Of a DNA stretch of 64,000 bases, positions 1 to 12,400 are shown piece after piece. Origin of the DNA: Luzula sylvatica (lineage: Eukaryota > Streptophyta > Magnoliopsida > Poales > Juncaceae); assembly GCA_946800325.1 (NCBI GenBank), contig OX326958.1, positions 30,108,314-30,172,313 on the forward strand, read 5' to 3'. Both the position numbers and the translations under genes were made by a program. Under the pieces are notes generated by a model. It saw only the letters and a program-made list of their open reading frames with translations. It was not told the origin of the DNA and did not search any database. Within the stretch, counting starts at the first letter, position 1. Each line of letters starts with the position of its first letter.

Positions 1-72
1 ATAAAACATGTTACCACCATTGATCCAAAGCACTATTTAAGTTCATCACACTAGCCCATTTCTTGATCTCAT

Positions 73-175
<103 letters not shown>

Positions 176-302
176 ACATAACTTCTCCTGACAGGCCTCT
201 AAATTTCTCCTTCTAGTTGTCGCTCTATCCATCCTTATCTCACTATCTCTTGTCTCTCCAACTTCCATCCTTAACTCCCCCACAACCGTTGTCCCTCCCG
301 CC

Positions 303-310
303 TATTTATA
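303..310 (+). promoter_or_regulatory. TATA box of the PRE-type gene
   Basis: TATTTATA lies about 115 bases upstream of the start codon. A TSS about 30 bases downstream would leave an AT-rich leader of about 85 bases without an upstream ATG. Confidence 0.6.
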
Positions 311-424
311 CCTTCCATTTTCACTCAAACCTACTCATTACTCAACCATATAAACTATCCAACTTATAAGTTATAACCATATCATAACAAACTAAAACGA
401 ACACAAACACGATATTAACAAAAC

Positions 425-781
425 ATGTCTAGCAGGAGATCGAGATCCCGACAATCAAATTCTTCGCGGATCTCTGACGAGCAAATTATCGACCTCGTCT
501 CCAAGTTACAAACAATTCTCCCCGAAGCTCGCCTCAGAAGCAGCGATAGAGTATGCTACTTCTCATTTAATTTCTAAATATGTTATTAATCATGTGCAAT
601 ATATAATCATGATTGTTTTCAAAATTAGGTTTCGTCAGCTAGGGTTTTGCAAGAGACGTGCAACTACATTAAAAGTTTGCATCGCGAGGTTGATGACTTA
701 AGCGATCGATTGTCAGAACTGCTCGACACTACTGACGTGACGAGTTCTCAGGCAGCAATAATACGTAGCTTGCTCATGTGA
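425..781 (+). CDS. PRE: PRE/ILI-type atypical HLH protein (non-DNA-binding)
   Basis: Two exons, 425-550 and 629-781, with a 78-base GT..AG intron, give 92 residues, the usual size for PRE/KIDARI/ILI proteins. The N-terminus [20 protein letters not shown], helix 1 ([14 protein letters not shown]), the loop and helix 2 ([19 protein letters not shown]) and the C-terminal IIRSLLM are diagnostic of the family. The intron falls between the helices after SSDR. The basic DNA-binding region is missing, as expected. Family knowledge: these proteins dimerise with inhibitory bHLH factors such as IBH1, relieve their repression and promote cell elongation in response to gibberellin, brassinosteroid and light. 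Promoter: TATTTATA at 303-310 and a long CT tract upstream. I see no defect. The exact paralogue (PRE1 to PRE6) cannot be assigned. Confidence 0.95.
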
Positions 782-2579
782 TGTGATTAATTGCCTGAAC
801 TTTATTAGGTGCCGAATTTTTATTCGTCAATATATATGCTTGTTTGGTTAGTTGATTGTACTGTTTCGTTGCTGAGTAGAGTCGTGAGAGATTGGTCAAT
901 TTAGAGTTCAATGCGTAGACGGTTAGTGAGATCCATTTCATATTGTTTATTTTGGTGGTTTAGCTTTCATTTTTTTATACTTAATTCAAAATAAGTTTTG
1001 GTCGTTTATTAGCTTGATATTAATTTTGTTTCGTATTTTTCAATCTATTCATATTTTCTTTCTTGAACATATTATAATAGAACGAATGAAATAAGATGAG
1101 ATGTCACGGCACACGCATTAAACTTGTTAAAGATAATTGAAAATGCATGAAAATCAATAATGCGTACTAATTAAAAAATATTTCTGAAATGCGAAGTTAC
1201 CGTGGATAATTCTTTGCAGTGTTAATTTATTGATCTTCTTTGGTCTTAATTAACACTTAACAGTCAAATCAATTCACAAATAGAAGTAAAAAAAAAAAAA
1301 AAAAGAAGAAGAGGAAATGTACTTTTTTTAAGAAAACCTAGAGCATGAAATGTGTTCTTACGGTTCAATATTTTATTGATAAGTTTGTCAAACGTACATG
1401 GATATTACAAAACGTCGAGTCCTAATGAGATAGAAAACAAAATCCGAAATTTTGAACGATTTTACATGACCAACACTTCTACTATGAATCCCCGGGTTTC
1501 GTAAACGCCCATGCTTTCGCTCAATTTAGAATATTTCTTTACTAGTCTCGGCATTCGACCTATGTTCAGGAGGGTTCTCAATTCATATGCCTCAAATAGC
1601 CGCAACAATCCTCTTATTAGTTTCGAAGGAATTTCATTTGTGTTTCTCGTGCAATTATATCGATGTTTATTATAGCAAAGGAAGAAAATAAATACAAAAA
1701 AAATAGTATAACATACAAAAGCAATATAACATGATTTTTTTAATTCATGAGAAAATACACATTGGTGGGTGAAGTATCAAAACAAAATATAATAAAATGA
1801 TATATTCATATATTGGTAGAAAATAAAAGGATCGACTAATGCTGCACTCCATGAGTATGAACTCCAAATGAATGTCATTAATATAAAAAACACGATACAT
1901 GATGGTATGCAAACCAATTGCACAAAATTTGGTCAAAATAAAAAAGTCAAGTTGTCACACGTGTCGCTTTCCCATTGACGACGTGCACATGAGAATGCAT
2001 TCCTATAGAGTGCACAATTTTCCCAAAAATAAAATATATTTAATTATAATATTTAACATTTAATACGTATAAAATCAATATATAAGAAAATATGATAGTA
2101 CAAAACCGTTTATCAAGATCGCGTGAACGTTGTCATTAGGTATTATTACGTACATTCGTGCAGACAGTTGAAAATGTCCCAAGATAATTTTGGAATGTCG
2201 TTCTAGGACATGTCCATGAGAATAACCTATACTAATTTTTTTAACACCCAACTTGAAATATTATATTATGCATATACAATGGTATAATGAGATGAGTGGG
2301 GGGTAATTAGAATATCTATATTATCTATGTTTCCATCTCTATTACTCTATATCCCTCTTCTATTTTCTAGAGAAAGTAAAATGAGGGTAAATATTTGAAG
2401 ACATCATTGTCTTGCATGTGTTGTTTGATGTGCTAGATTTAGATAATGGAAAGTGAAATCTATTGTTTGATGTAAAAAATAATTGAAAAATAGTTATCAA
2501 GAATTTGAGATATATGAGATATGTTTTATTTGAAAAATAGTTGGTTTGTATATATTTATTAACCAAACATTAATTTATT
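782..2579. other. Intergenic; 3' flank of PRE gene and an unrecognised open stretch
   Basis: AT-rich. It holds the PRE 3' UTR and an open minus-strand stretch at about 1462-1690 (ending in TAA at 1462-1464) with gene-like composition (...LIRGLLRLFEAYELRTLL...) but no clear start and no family I recognise; it may be a gene or transposon relic. A segment at about 1677-1775 recurs in similar form at 8868-8955 (both have a stretch close to AATTCATGAGA followed by GGTGGGTGAA or TGTGGGTGAA), so a dispersed repeat is present. Confidence 0.4.
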
Positions 2580-3160
2580 AACGCAAATTATTCAAAATAA
2601 ATTAATCATAGTTATAAATTAATGCATATTTGAATTAATTAGTTTATTGTATAAATTACTTTTACATTTAATTAATAAATCAATAATAATAATTTATTAT
2701 TATTACTATTTACTATTATTATCAAAAAAATATTTTTTTATTAATAATTATAATTATTGCATTTAATAATAATAATAATAAAAATATTATATTATATTTA
2801 TCACAATAATAATAATTACTAATTATAATTATTACATTTAATAATAATAAAAATATTATATTATATTATTATCGCAATAATAATAATTACTAATTATAAT
2901 TATTACATTTAATAATAACAATAAAAATATTATATTATATTATTATCACAATTATAATAATTATATTTAATAATAATAAAAAAAAAATTATATTATATTA
3001 TTATCACAATATTAATAATTACTAATTATAATTATTACATTTAATAATAATAATAATAATAAAAATATTATATTATATTATTATAACAATAATAATAATT
3101 ACTAATTATAATTATTACATTTAATAATACTAATAACAATAATAATAATGATGCTGAAGA
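2580..3160. repeat. AT-only tandem repeat (minisatellite, unit roughly 70 bases)
   Basis: Nearly pure A/T sequence. From about 2755 to 3125 a unit containing AATTACTAATTATAATTA, TTACATTTAATAATAATA and AAAATATTATATTATATTA is repeated about five times with small changes in the number of AAT triplets. Copies differ by indels of whole triplets, as replication slippage would give. There is no coding potential. Confidence 0.85.
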
Positions 3161-5109
3161 AGAAGATTCTTGTGTTTTTCCGTAATTTTGGTGGGACAAC
3201 ACTTGATGGAAAATAAGGATGAGAAACAAGCATGCAAGACTTCATATTCTATCTCAATCCTTTTTATCAAACACAAAAAATATCACTTGTTCATGACATG
3301 GATTTCTTTTCCCTCTTAATCTTGTATATTCTCACACATCAAACGGCCCCTATATCTCATGTACCAATGATGAATGGTATATACTGATCAATACTTAATG
3401 TCAGGGTATAGGTTACAAATGAATTATATAAATGAGATGTTACAAATTTAGGCTAAACAATCATTTCATTAGTGAATTATATTCTCACACATCAAACGCC
3501 CCTATATGCAAGTTATCAATGGTGCAATTAATTTAAAAAAAAAACGCATTGGAGACATTTCATTAGTAGAATCGGCCAAATGAATTAAGAATAGATAATG
3601 GCTAAACAATCATTAACTTGAATAAATAAACTTGTTTGACAGTATTTGATATTTTTTAGTGGACAATTATTATAAAAATTAACAATTATATTTTGAGTTT
3701 TAACATATTTATAGAAATGCTAAAAAGAATCCACAAAAAGAATAAAAAAAAAATCCAAGGTCTAAAATATATTATTGAAATTAGCAAAATATATTTTTGT
3801 ATATAGCAAAATATATTGTTGAAAATATATTATTTTATTCTTAATTTTAGTCATGTTAACATGTTGGATTCAACATTATATTTTGTTCATTTAAATAATA
3901 TAATTTGCTAATTTTATTAGTATATTTTGCACGCGTGAATTTTTTTTTATTTTTTTTTTATTATCCTTAGCAAACATGTATTTATATTTATTTACTCCAA
4001 CATGAAGTTACATAAAATTGGGCTTCAGGTTTTCATTTTGGGTATTAAGATTTTCAAACTTGCCTCAAATTATTATTATTATTATTATTATTATATTACA
4101 TTTTTTTAAAGTTTAATGAACTCCTTGAAAATTTGACACGTGTCACATCGAGCAAAGAAATATTAAAAATAGTAAAATCGGAATTTTTCACATTAGAAGG
4201 TTTGTCCAGATAGTGTGTATTGTTGGTTGGTTCAGTGATGACCCGGATTTGAGTCATGACCCGGATTCGAGTCATGACTGCATTAACCTTGAATTTTTTT
4301 CTCAAGAAATAACTCTAAATAACAATTTTTTTTGCAAAGATTGAGAATTGAACCCAACTGGTTCAAATAACTTAGAGCACTAACTCTATGCCCCATAAAC
4401 CAAATGTATATTACCTATCTAATAATTATAATTTAAATTAAATTAATATTATATATTTAAATTCATTAATCAAAAATAAAATTTAAAATATCTTCAAAAT
4501 ATTTTCTGAAAACATTTTTTAATTTTTTAATAGAAAAGTTAAAAAGTTAAAATATTCTTTTCTTTTTCTTTATGCACAAAATACAATTAGAATTATACTT
4601 TATATCATACTAAATTATAATTATTTTTTAATATTTGACATCAATAATTTCCAAAATGACTGTGTGTTCGAAAGAAACATAATATTTATTGTAGTTTTAT
4701 AAGTTAAAAGAATTATTATTTCTTAATGGGTAACTAATTTTTATTTACATTATTTTTGAAAAAAAAAAATCCAAACTTATGGAAAAAAACACAATTATCA
4801 AAACTCTCGAATATATCTTAAGAAAATTTAATACTATAATGTGATAGAAACAATATTCGATGTATCGTTTATAAAATTATATATTAATTTATTCGTATTT
4901 CATATATAATTTTTCATCTTTCATTTGTGTAGTTGACACATGAATATTTGATGATGTAATTGAATTTAACGAATGTCCTTATGTCCTTAACATAAAGTAA
5001 TGTGATTTTGTAGAAAATGTGTAAAATTGAATGAAAAGTAATAACACATGTTTGTAGTAGTTATATTTATGTTTCCTTTTTAGAATTTATTTGTATACAT
5101 CTATTATTT
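3161..5109. other. Intergenic, AT-rich, no gene seen
   Basis: No coding region found. A short segment around CTCACACATCAAACG appears twice (about 3331 and 3482), and there is an (ATT)n microsatellite near 4069-4094. The block at about 4335-4410 (TTGAACCCAACTGG..., followed by AACTTAGAGCACTAACTC) resembles a reversed tRNA-like SINE head but is too short to call. Confidence 0.5.
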
Positions 5110-5478
5110 GTATATATTTCTTTGTTATACAAATGTTACATGCACCGTCAGAAAATACGAAATATTTTTTATAAAAATAGAAAAGATGTCACAATATTGA
5201 GAAAGGATCGTATTAGCCCATAATGAGTCGGATGTGTCTTGAAACACAATATTGGTAATCGCCTTTAACAACAATGAATTATTTTGTATTTTTATGTGAT
5301 GAATCCCCAAACCCCCATTACGCTTATGAAGACACAATTTGTCCCATGACAAAAGGCAATGTCCTCCTTTACAATTTTTGTCTCCTCTCCATAAAAACGA
5401 TCTCATGATTTTCTCCATTTCTTTTATCAACAAAGACGGTAACGTGAACGCTTGCATGAGATAAGTTGGGTTAGCCGT
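5110..5478 (-). pseudogene. LINE (L1-type) reverse transcriptase, C-terminal fragment
   Basis: The minus strand encodes NPTYLMQAFTLPS, then MEKIMRSFLWRGDK, a WDKLCLHKRNGGLGIHHI block and a short tail. This is the region just after the RT domain in plant L1-type LINEs. The frame is open to about 5125 and then degrades. The upstream part of the same protein lies at 7831-8820 on the same strand; the two are separated by the 2.35-kb LTR insertion at 5479-7825. The protein reads across the target site without loss, so the LINE was one piece before the insertion. The element has no ORF1 and no visible poly(A) end and is dead. Confidence 0.8.
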
Positions 5479-7825
5479 TGATATAACGTAAAATAGGTCG
5501 TTTAAATGTATAATTTCAATCTTACGAGTTAATCAAAACAATTTATAACAAATACTAATCAAAGTGATAAGTATAGGTTCGATCCAAGGAAATTTTGCGT
5601 ATAATCGAATTTCAATTCTAGAATTATTTCTACTGATCCAGAGACTATAATATTTTGTCACAATCAAGATATAAACTTTATAAAGCTCTGGTAAAAAGTT
5701 TACTTTCACACACACAATTTTCGAATTTATGAAATTATAGATCACAAGGGTATTTTAGGCACTAATCAAATTCCAGAAAAATATAGATCGCAAAACAAGA
5801 TCTCAAATTTGGCATAAAGATTCACAATTTAATAATAAGAGAGAAAACAGAAGAATTTCACAGGTTTGATATTTCAGTAAAAAGTAATGAGCGAATTACA
5901 AATAGGTCCCTGGAAGATTACAGAATAGTCCATGCAGTTTTGAAATTGAGTAACAGATTTAAAAAATTCAGATCAAATAGGAAATTGCATGAAATTGATT
6001 GATTCCAAATGTATGTTAAACTAGAGATTCATATCTAAACAGTGATGATAAACAATGAATATTATTAGATCTAAAAGTTCCTCAAACAGATAAAACAAAT
6101 CAGCACCAGAATTTGAGTATTTCACAAATGAAAAATAGGAAAATGCAAGAAAAAATCTACAAAAATTCCACAAACTATATTTCACAGTATATAACAAGTT
6201 CACAAAGAGATTTCGATCAGATCTAACAATTCCTAATTAAAATCCTAAACTAGAGAAAGAAAATACCGAAAAAGTGATGAAATGGAGTCCAAGATCTCGT
6301 CTTGGCGATGTCCTCGTGCCTTCACGCCTTGAGAGGAGGTGAGAGGAGGAGGAGAGAAACTTCGTATCCGGTTCGGAGAAAGTGGAGAGAGGAAAAACTC
6401 CTCGGATCGGTCTCGGAAACCGTGCTAAGACACGATCTTCTCGGCGAAAATGGCTCAACGATGAGCAAAGGGAGCTAGAGAGCTCTCAACAATGGAGGGG
6501 GGAAGAGGCTAAGACCTTACCTTCCCCAAGAATGGAGTGGTTGACCCAAGAGGTCCAAGGGTGAGTTAGAGAATGGTCTTGGATCTCTTTTATAGAAGGT
6601 GGAGATTGCTACAGGACAATACCTGAGTTTCAACTTGCATGGGTAGGTAGGGCAATTTGCAACGAATCCAACGGTCCAAATTTCATCGAAATCGGTTAAG
6701 GGATGAGGGAGAAAACTCCAAAATACCCTGGAGAATATTCCCCAAAGATTCAAATTAATTCTTTTTAATTCATCCGAAATTCAGCAGGAAAATACTGTTC
6801 AGCTCCATTTCGATAATTATTGGAGAGGAAGAGTGGCCAAAACACAGCATTTCTCTTCTTAATCGTTTTCACTGGAGAGGTCCATTAGAAATAAATGGAG
6901 GGAAGATAATTCAGTTGGGGCCAAATGGTTTGTTATTTGAATAACCTGCCTTGATTCTCTGCAGATGTGACCATGTGGCGATCGTGCAGCATAGCGGTAT
7001 GATAGGAGAAAGCGGAATACATCGTTGGTTACACGATCCGCTTGCCACAGATAATCGAACCGACATATCACTTCTCAATCATTGTCTGTCAGTAATCATT
7101 GAGCAATCATTACTGTACTTTACCTTTTCCAACGATCCAGGATTAGATGTTAAGAGTTTCGTGCAGCTGTTGCTGTAATGGATCATCCAAGAGAGAGGGG
7201 AGCGGGTCAGTTCACGCGGATCACACGGGAATGTTAGCGTACAGGATCTGGTCCATGTCAGATGCTTTTGAAAGTGGGCTTAGGATCTGCTGTGGATTGT
7301 CCTGTGCATCTTCTCGTGTCACGGGTGACATAAGAATAGAGTTCGACTCGCTACATGAATCGTTACTCGTGACAGTCAAAGCTTTGACTGGTCTTGCTTG
7401 GCATCTTCTGTTTGAGTTTACGTGCGGCGGGTCAGTGGAGAGAGTAAATTCCAACTCGTTTCAAGGGTTGTGAGGATCTTGCTGCCACAGCAAATCAAGG
7501 AGAGGTTCAATCACGTCAGGGAGTTTGTGGTCCGTGTAACGAATCACTTGTGACCCGTTTGAAGTTAAAGCTCATTTCTCTCACATGCTTCCGTCAAATA
7601 TCATCATATGATATATCAAATTGATCGGCACGACGAGACGAATCCATCTACATTCCTGGTTTTGCGATATTCTGCACTTTTCACCTGAAATAATACAAAA
7701 ACACATCTTAAAGTATTTTATCTCAATAATTTGGAATTATGAATATTTGGTATACTTTAATCATATTTATGCGTTTAAATTCTATATTTTGCGCATGTAA
7801 AAAGTGATGAAAAATCCCCTTATCA
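5479..7825 (-). mobile_element. Solo LTR (about 2.35 kb) inside the LINE
   Basis: Begins TGATATAACG and ends CCCTTATCA (TG..CA), flanked by a perfect 5-bp direct repeat GCCGT at 5474-5478 and 7826-7830. No gag or pol and no second LTR copy are visible inside, so a solo LTR is the simplest reading. On the minus strand a TATA box (CTATAAAAG, near 6590-6598) sits about the middle, which would put about 1.2 kb of U3 upstream and a GC-richer R/U5 downstream. The family is not identified. The small open frames within it (for example near 6237-6564 and 7147-7473) look incidental. Confidence 0.7.
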
Positions 7826-7830
7826 GCCGT

Positions 7831-8820
7831 TAGTACGAATTGTACCAAAGCTTGCCTTCCTCCCGCAGAAAGAAACTTTCCTTTCCATGCGGCCCATTGA
7901 GAATTCATTTTATTAAGTAGCGGGAGAAAATGATTTTTTTTTGGTTTACGTATAGATAATGGTAGGCCAAAGTATTATACCGGTAAAGTTTTTTTGGGGC
8001 ATTATAAAATGTTACCTATTAACTGTAATATTCATTTGGAACGTCGACCGACACGAAAGAGTTTTTGAGTTTGTTCACTCCCAAACCCGTAATTGCGGAA
8101 AAATATTCCAAAGCTTTGGACACTACTTTAATATTTTTTGGATACGCTTGGATGCAAATTATGGTATCATCGGCGTATTGAAGCGTTTTTTGCGCTATAG
8201 AGGCCGAGCCTATCAAGATAGTAGAAATATTTCTTAATATCGCTTGGAGTACATCCACAACAATATTGAAAAGTAACGGTGAAAGAAGGTCTCCTTGCCT
8301 AAGACCTTTCCGGTGAAAGAAAAAAATTGCTCATTGCCCCATTTACTCCAATGGTCGAGATTGACGATGTTAGGATTTGCCGAATCCAAAGAACCCATTT
8401 TGTTGGAAAACCTCGGACTTCCATGAGATTAATTAAGAATGGTCACGATACACTATCAAAAGCTTTAGAGAAATCCACTTTTATCATTACCACCGGAATA
8501 TTTTTTTGTGATAAAAATTGAGGATCACCCTAGTAGCCAAGAAAGTATCCATAATCGAGTGTTTTTTGATAAATGCAGTTTGAAATTCGCTAACCAACGG
8601 TTCCATCAATGGTTGGAACCTATTTGCTAAGACTTCGGTGATACGTTTAACGGTGCGTTGATTATGCTAATTGAGCGAAAATCCTCCAAGTTGCCGGCGT
8701 CCTCTTTCTTCGAAAGTAGTGTTATAGTTGCCTTGTTAAAAAGATGTAAGGTTGAAGAGCCGTTATTAAACACTTGTACCATCCTCGAGAAATCTGGTTG
8801 AATGATGCCCCAATAAGTTT
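7831..8820 (-). pseudogene. LINE (L1-type) reverse transcriptase, core fragment
   Basis: Minus-strand translation gives RT landmarks in order: a KKEDAGNLEDFRSISI block (about 8700), LRQGDLLSPLLFNIVVDVL (about 8250-8310), the catalytic YADD (YADDTIIC, about 8165) and GGRQALVQFVLTA next to the insertion site. Frames change several times (for example around 8258 and 8520), so the copy is decayed. It joins the fragment at 5110-5478 across the solo LTR. Confidence 0.85.
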
Positions 8821-9275
8821 GTAATCATGTATGTATATCTTATCTTCCTCAATAGGACCATGTTTACAAAAAAGAAGAAAATTGCAAAAGAAATAGTATA
8901 ACCTGATTGTTTAATTCATGAGAGAATATACATTTGTGGGTGAAATTATATAAATTAGGCTTTAGTTTTTTTTTTCGAGAGAAAATATGGGTTGAACCAA
9001 TTTTTCATTAAACTTTAGGCAAATTTACATTATTTACACACACCTTACATATCATATCAGATTTTTCTTTCTATCCCAATCCTCATACTGATATAGCTCT
9101 CTCTAAACCTAACATATTACTGTCGATATGATCTCATTAAATGTTACTGCTGGGTCATTTGACTTTAGTTCTTCATTGTGAGTATTAAGATTTTCATACT
9201 TACGTCAAATTTAACATAAATTTAACGAAAACTAGAATTTGATCCTCAATTTGGTGAACGTCCTCTTCTTATAAT
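8821..9275. other. Intergenic
   Basis: AT-rich. The segment 8868-8955 is a diverged copy of 1677-1775, and about 9150-9210 resembles 4020-4075 (GTATTAAGATTTTCA). No gene. Confidence 0.4.
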
Positions 9276-9419
9276 CTATGTTGCGCGGATACTTCAAAAA
9301 ATCGAGTTTACCCGTATCGTCGTATCCGTATCGTATCATAAATCATATGTTAAATTGCCGTATCGCCGTATCCGATACGCGTTGCCGTATCGCCATATTG
9401 ACGTATCCGTACAACAGAG
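9276..9419. mobile_element. Short hAT-like MITE, GTATCC family
   Basis: Starts CTATGTTGCGCGGATAC and ends GTATCCGTACAACAGAG, imperfect inverted repeats. It is flanked by CTTATAAT (9268-9275) and CTTATAAC (9420-9427), an 8-bp target duplication with one mismatch. The interior is rich in CGTATCCG-type repeats. The same family occurs at 48194-48881 and 62992-63133. Confidence 0.8.
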
Positions 9420-12400
9420 CTTATAACAAGTGTAGACTTTTAAGTTTTTTAACTATTGTCTCAACGTATAAGGTTTATAATGTAGGCCTAGGGTGTACCT
9501 TTAATATATGAAAATATGAATGTGAGGCCGAGCCTACTTCATTTCTTAAAAATACACAAAATAAAGAAATTACATCGAGTTAACAATACTTGAATGATTC
9601 TAACACAAAAATTATATTTCTGACTTTCTTAACAAACAATTTCATAATGGACCATACAATTAGTGTGAAACCGTGAACCTCTAAAAAATATATATAAGTA
9701 CTGTTTCCTTGGGCTTATCATCTCAATAAAATTATAGAGATCTCCCAAAAAAAATGATAATACAATTTTTTTCATTTTTTTCACGACTGAGTCATTGGAG
9801 AAAATCAAACCAAGCAAAAGGTATTGAACTCAATAACATTTTAGAAATAATTTTGTCTACTAATTCATTTGCTCATATTAATGAGAAATGTTACTTTTTC
9901 TTTACTGTAAAAAGATTTTTGTATCATGCAATTTTTTTCTCATTGTCAATTTTAGATATAAAATGGTAGTCTACAAGGATGAATTGCATTACTTTTTCTC
10001 TTTACACGATATAAGATTTTGGTGAAATTATCATAAGTGATCCATATTTACTAGTTGTTTTTTCTTGTTTTTTCTTCACACAACATGTGTGATAATTGTT
10101 GTTACCATGAAAATTATGTGCCAAAATGTTTGAAGCATGATAAGAGGGATCATTCCGGATGTGATATTAAATGCAAAGATTCTTGCCATTTGCTAGATAA
10201 TACGGAAATATATGGATACCATAATTGACCATGGACATCAAGGGAAAGTTGGGAATGCAGAATATCATGACGTTCGTATTAGTATAGTTCGTACATAATG
10301 TTTCGCTAGTTTGAATTTGTAAAAATGTCATGTAAAAAATACAATAAAAAAAATCCATATTTAGTAAGAATCTCATATGATACTAAGTATGTTATATTTG
10401 TGTTTTTGTTTAAACAAGTTTAATATTGATATTTTTAAAATTTAACAAAAAATGAAAAAGAATAACTTGCATGTTAAAAAATAAATAAACTTTTAAACAT
10501 GACCGAATAATGTTGTTATTTTTTAAGTTTAAAATGCGCTTAAATAATTTTTCATTATGTTTTTGCTTAATTAAATTTTGATAGTATTACTTCTAATTAT
10601 TTTCACTTTAAAATGCGCTATTTTGTATATTTTTCAGAGTTTTTTGGATTGATAATGTTTTTGTAAGTTCTATGTAATTATATTTGTGCGGTGAGTAGAT
10701 AAGTCGTATGGTTCATTGTTTCTATATTTGATATTTTATGAAATTATCATGAACAAGAATCTTTTAATTATTTTTGTTATATTTTTTTTGTAAAATTGTG
10801 CAATACATTGGAAATTATTATACGGTTGCACTAATATTTATATACAAATATTTGATAATAATAAGTCATTTTCTATCATAAGTTCATAACATAAAATAAT
10901 CATAAAATATAAACATGATTATAAACAAATGAATTCTATTGAATAAAAACTAGTACTTCGTATTAAAATGAAAATCATAATTTACTATATTCGTTGAGCA
11001 TAGCGTATTATGTTAAAGCTACAATATCAGTTGTGTTCCTGTTTGGGGACTTGACTGGAGTTGTCTTCTATATCACGATTCGACAAAACTTAGTTTGGTT
11101 ATGAGAAAAATGCAAGAATTATTTTTCTGAGATAAAATATCATTATCTTTCGTCTTCATTTTTAGATTATACCACACGTAAAAAAGTTATTTATCAATTT
11201 AGTAATTTAAGATTTCTGAATTATTATGATCAAACACGAATCGGATGGAAGTTGAATAGAAAAAAAAATCATCAGCACACGCACAATTTCAGCTTCAAAA
11301 ACCTGTGCAACAACTACAAGCTATACAAATGTCGCAAAAAAAAAAAACACGCGTAAGGGGAAATGGAAATAAAAATATATTTCTCGATCAAAAACACATA
11401 AAATCAGCTTATTAAAAGAGTATACATCCTATCTGACGTAAATAATATTTGGATGATTAAGTTACCATTATGAATTAAATTTTTCGAATAGCTATATCTG
11501 GAAAGGAAAATGTTAACCCTAAACAATGTGCGTAATGGGATGGATTCTCGCGAATAGATGCATTCTCGCGAATAGATGCATTCTCACGAATATATGGATC
11601 ATCAATTTCTTTCATGCCCCGATCATACGAAAGACCCGCCTATCATCCGTAATTCAACAATTAGCGATTGTGTCCTCGTACGCATAACAAAACCAAATAA
11701 TATTGAGGTTCAAATTCTTTCATTTTACACGCGTAGAAAGAAAATAACGCAACCGAATCATTCGAGACTTAGTAAAAGGTGTAGGCATGGTTGCTTCAAA
11801 CATAGCGGACGAAGTTCTAATCGGAGTCGATATTTATATAGTTACTTAATTTATTATTATTTTCGTTTATATATTTATTTAAAATTAAATATAAATATAT
11901 ATATGAATTATGATCAACTTGATTTGGAGATATTCAGTGAAAGATAACTATTTCAGACATAATCGCGCGTAATAATGAAATATATATTTTTATCGAACAT
12001 TATCTTCAAATAAATAATATATCCAACCATTATCTCAATATCTCAGAAAATAAATATTTGATGATATTATCAAAGGTTGGACATTTATGTTATTCTTTCA
12101 ACAATAAATACATTCTTAATGACAAAAAATGCTGAAATTAAATAACCAAACTAAGACTGGTGGTTCAAAGTCCAAACTAGTCAAAACGGTTTCAAAATCC
12201 AAATCCAAATCTAATTACAAAAAGACATGAAATTTAAAATAGTTTGACCCAAATCCGAAACCGTCACCCATTTCTGAATTCAAAATTTCAAAATATCTCA
12301 AACCAATTCGATAACATTTTACACCCATTTCTGATTTAATATTAGTAATTTATAGAATTATTTTTCATGTACTAGGTGCAGGCAAGTATTGAGTGGTTTA

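Noticed and set aside
6237..6564. Overlapping Arg/Ser-rich frames on both strands
   Set aside because: GC-rich part of the solo LTR next to its TATA box; no recognisable domain.
7147..7473. 108-codon plus-strand frame and an overlapping minus-strand frame
   Set aside because: Inside the solo LTR; no conserved motif, and both strands are open because of local base composition.
11576..11947. 123-codon plus-strand frame
   Set aside because: Begins inside a short tandem repeat and ends in AT-rich Tyr/Ile codons; no motif. Not called as a gene, but a database search would be decisive.
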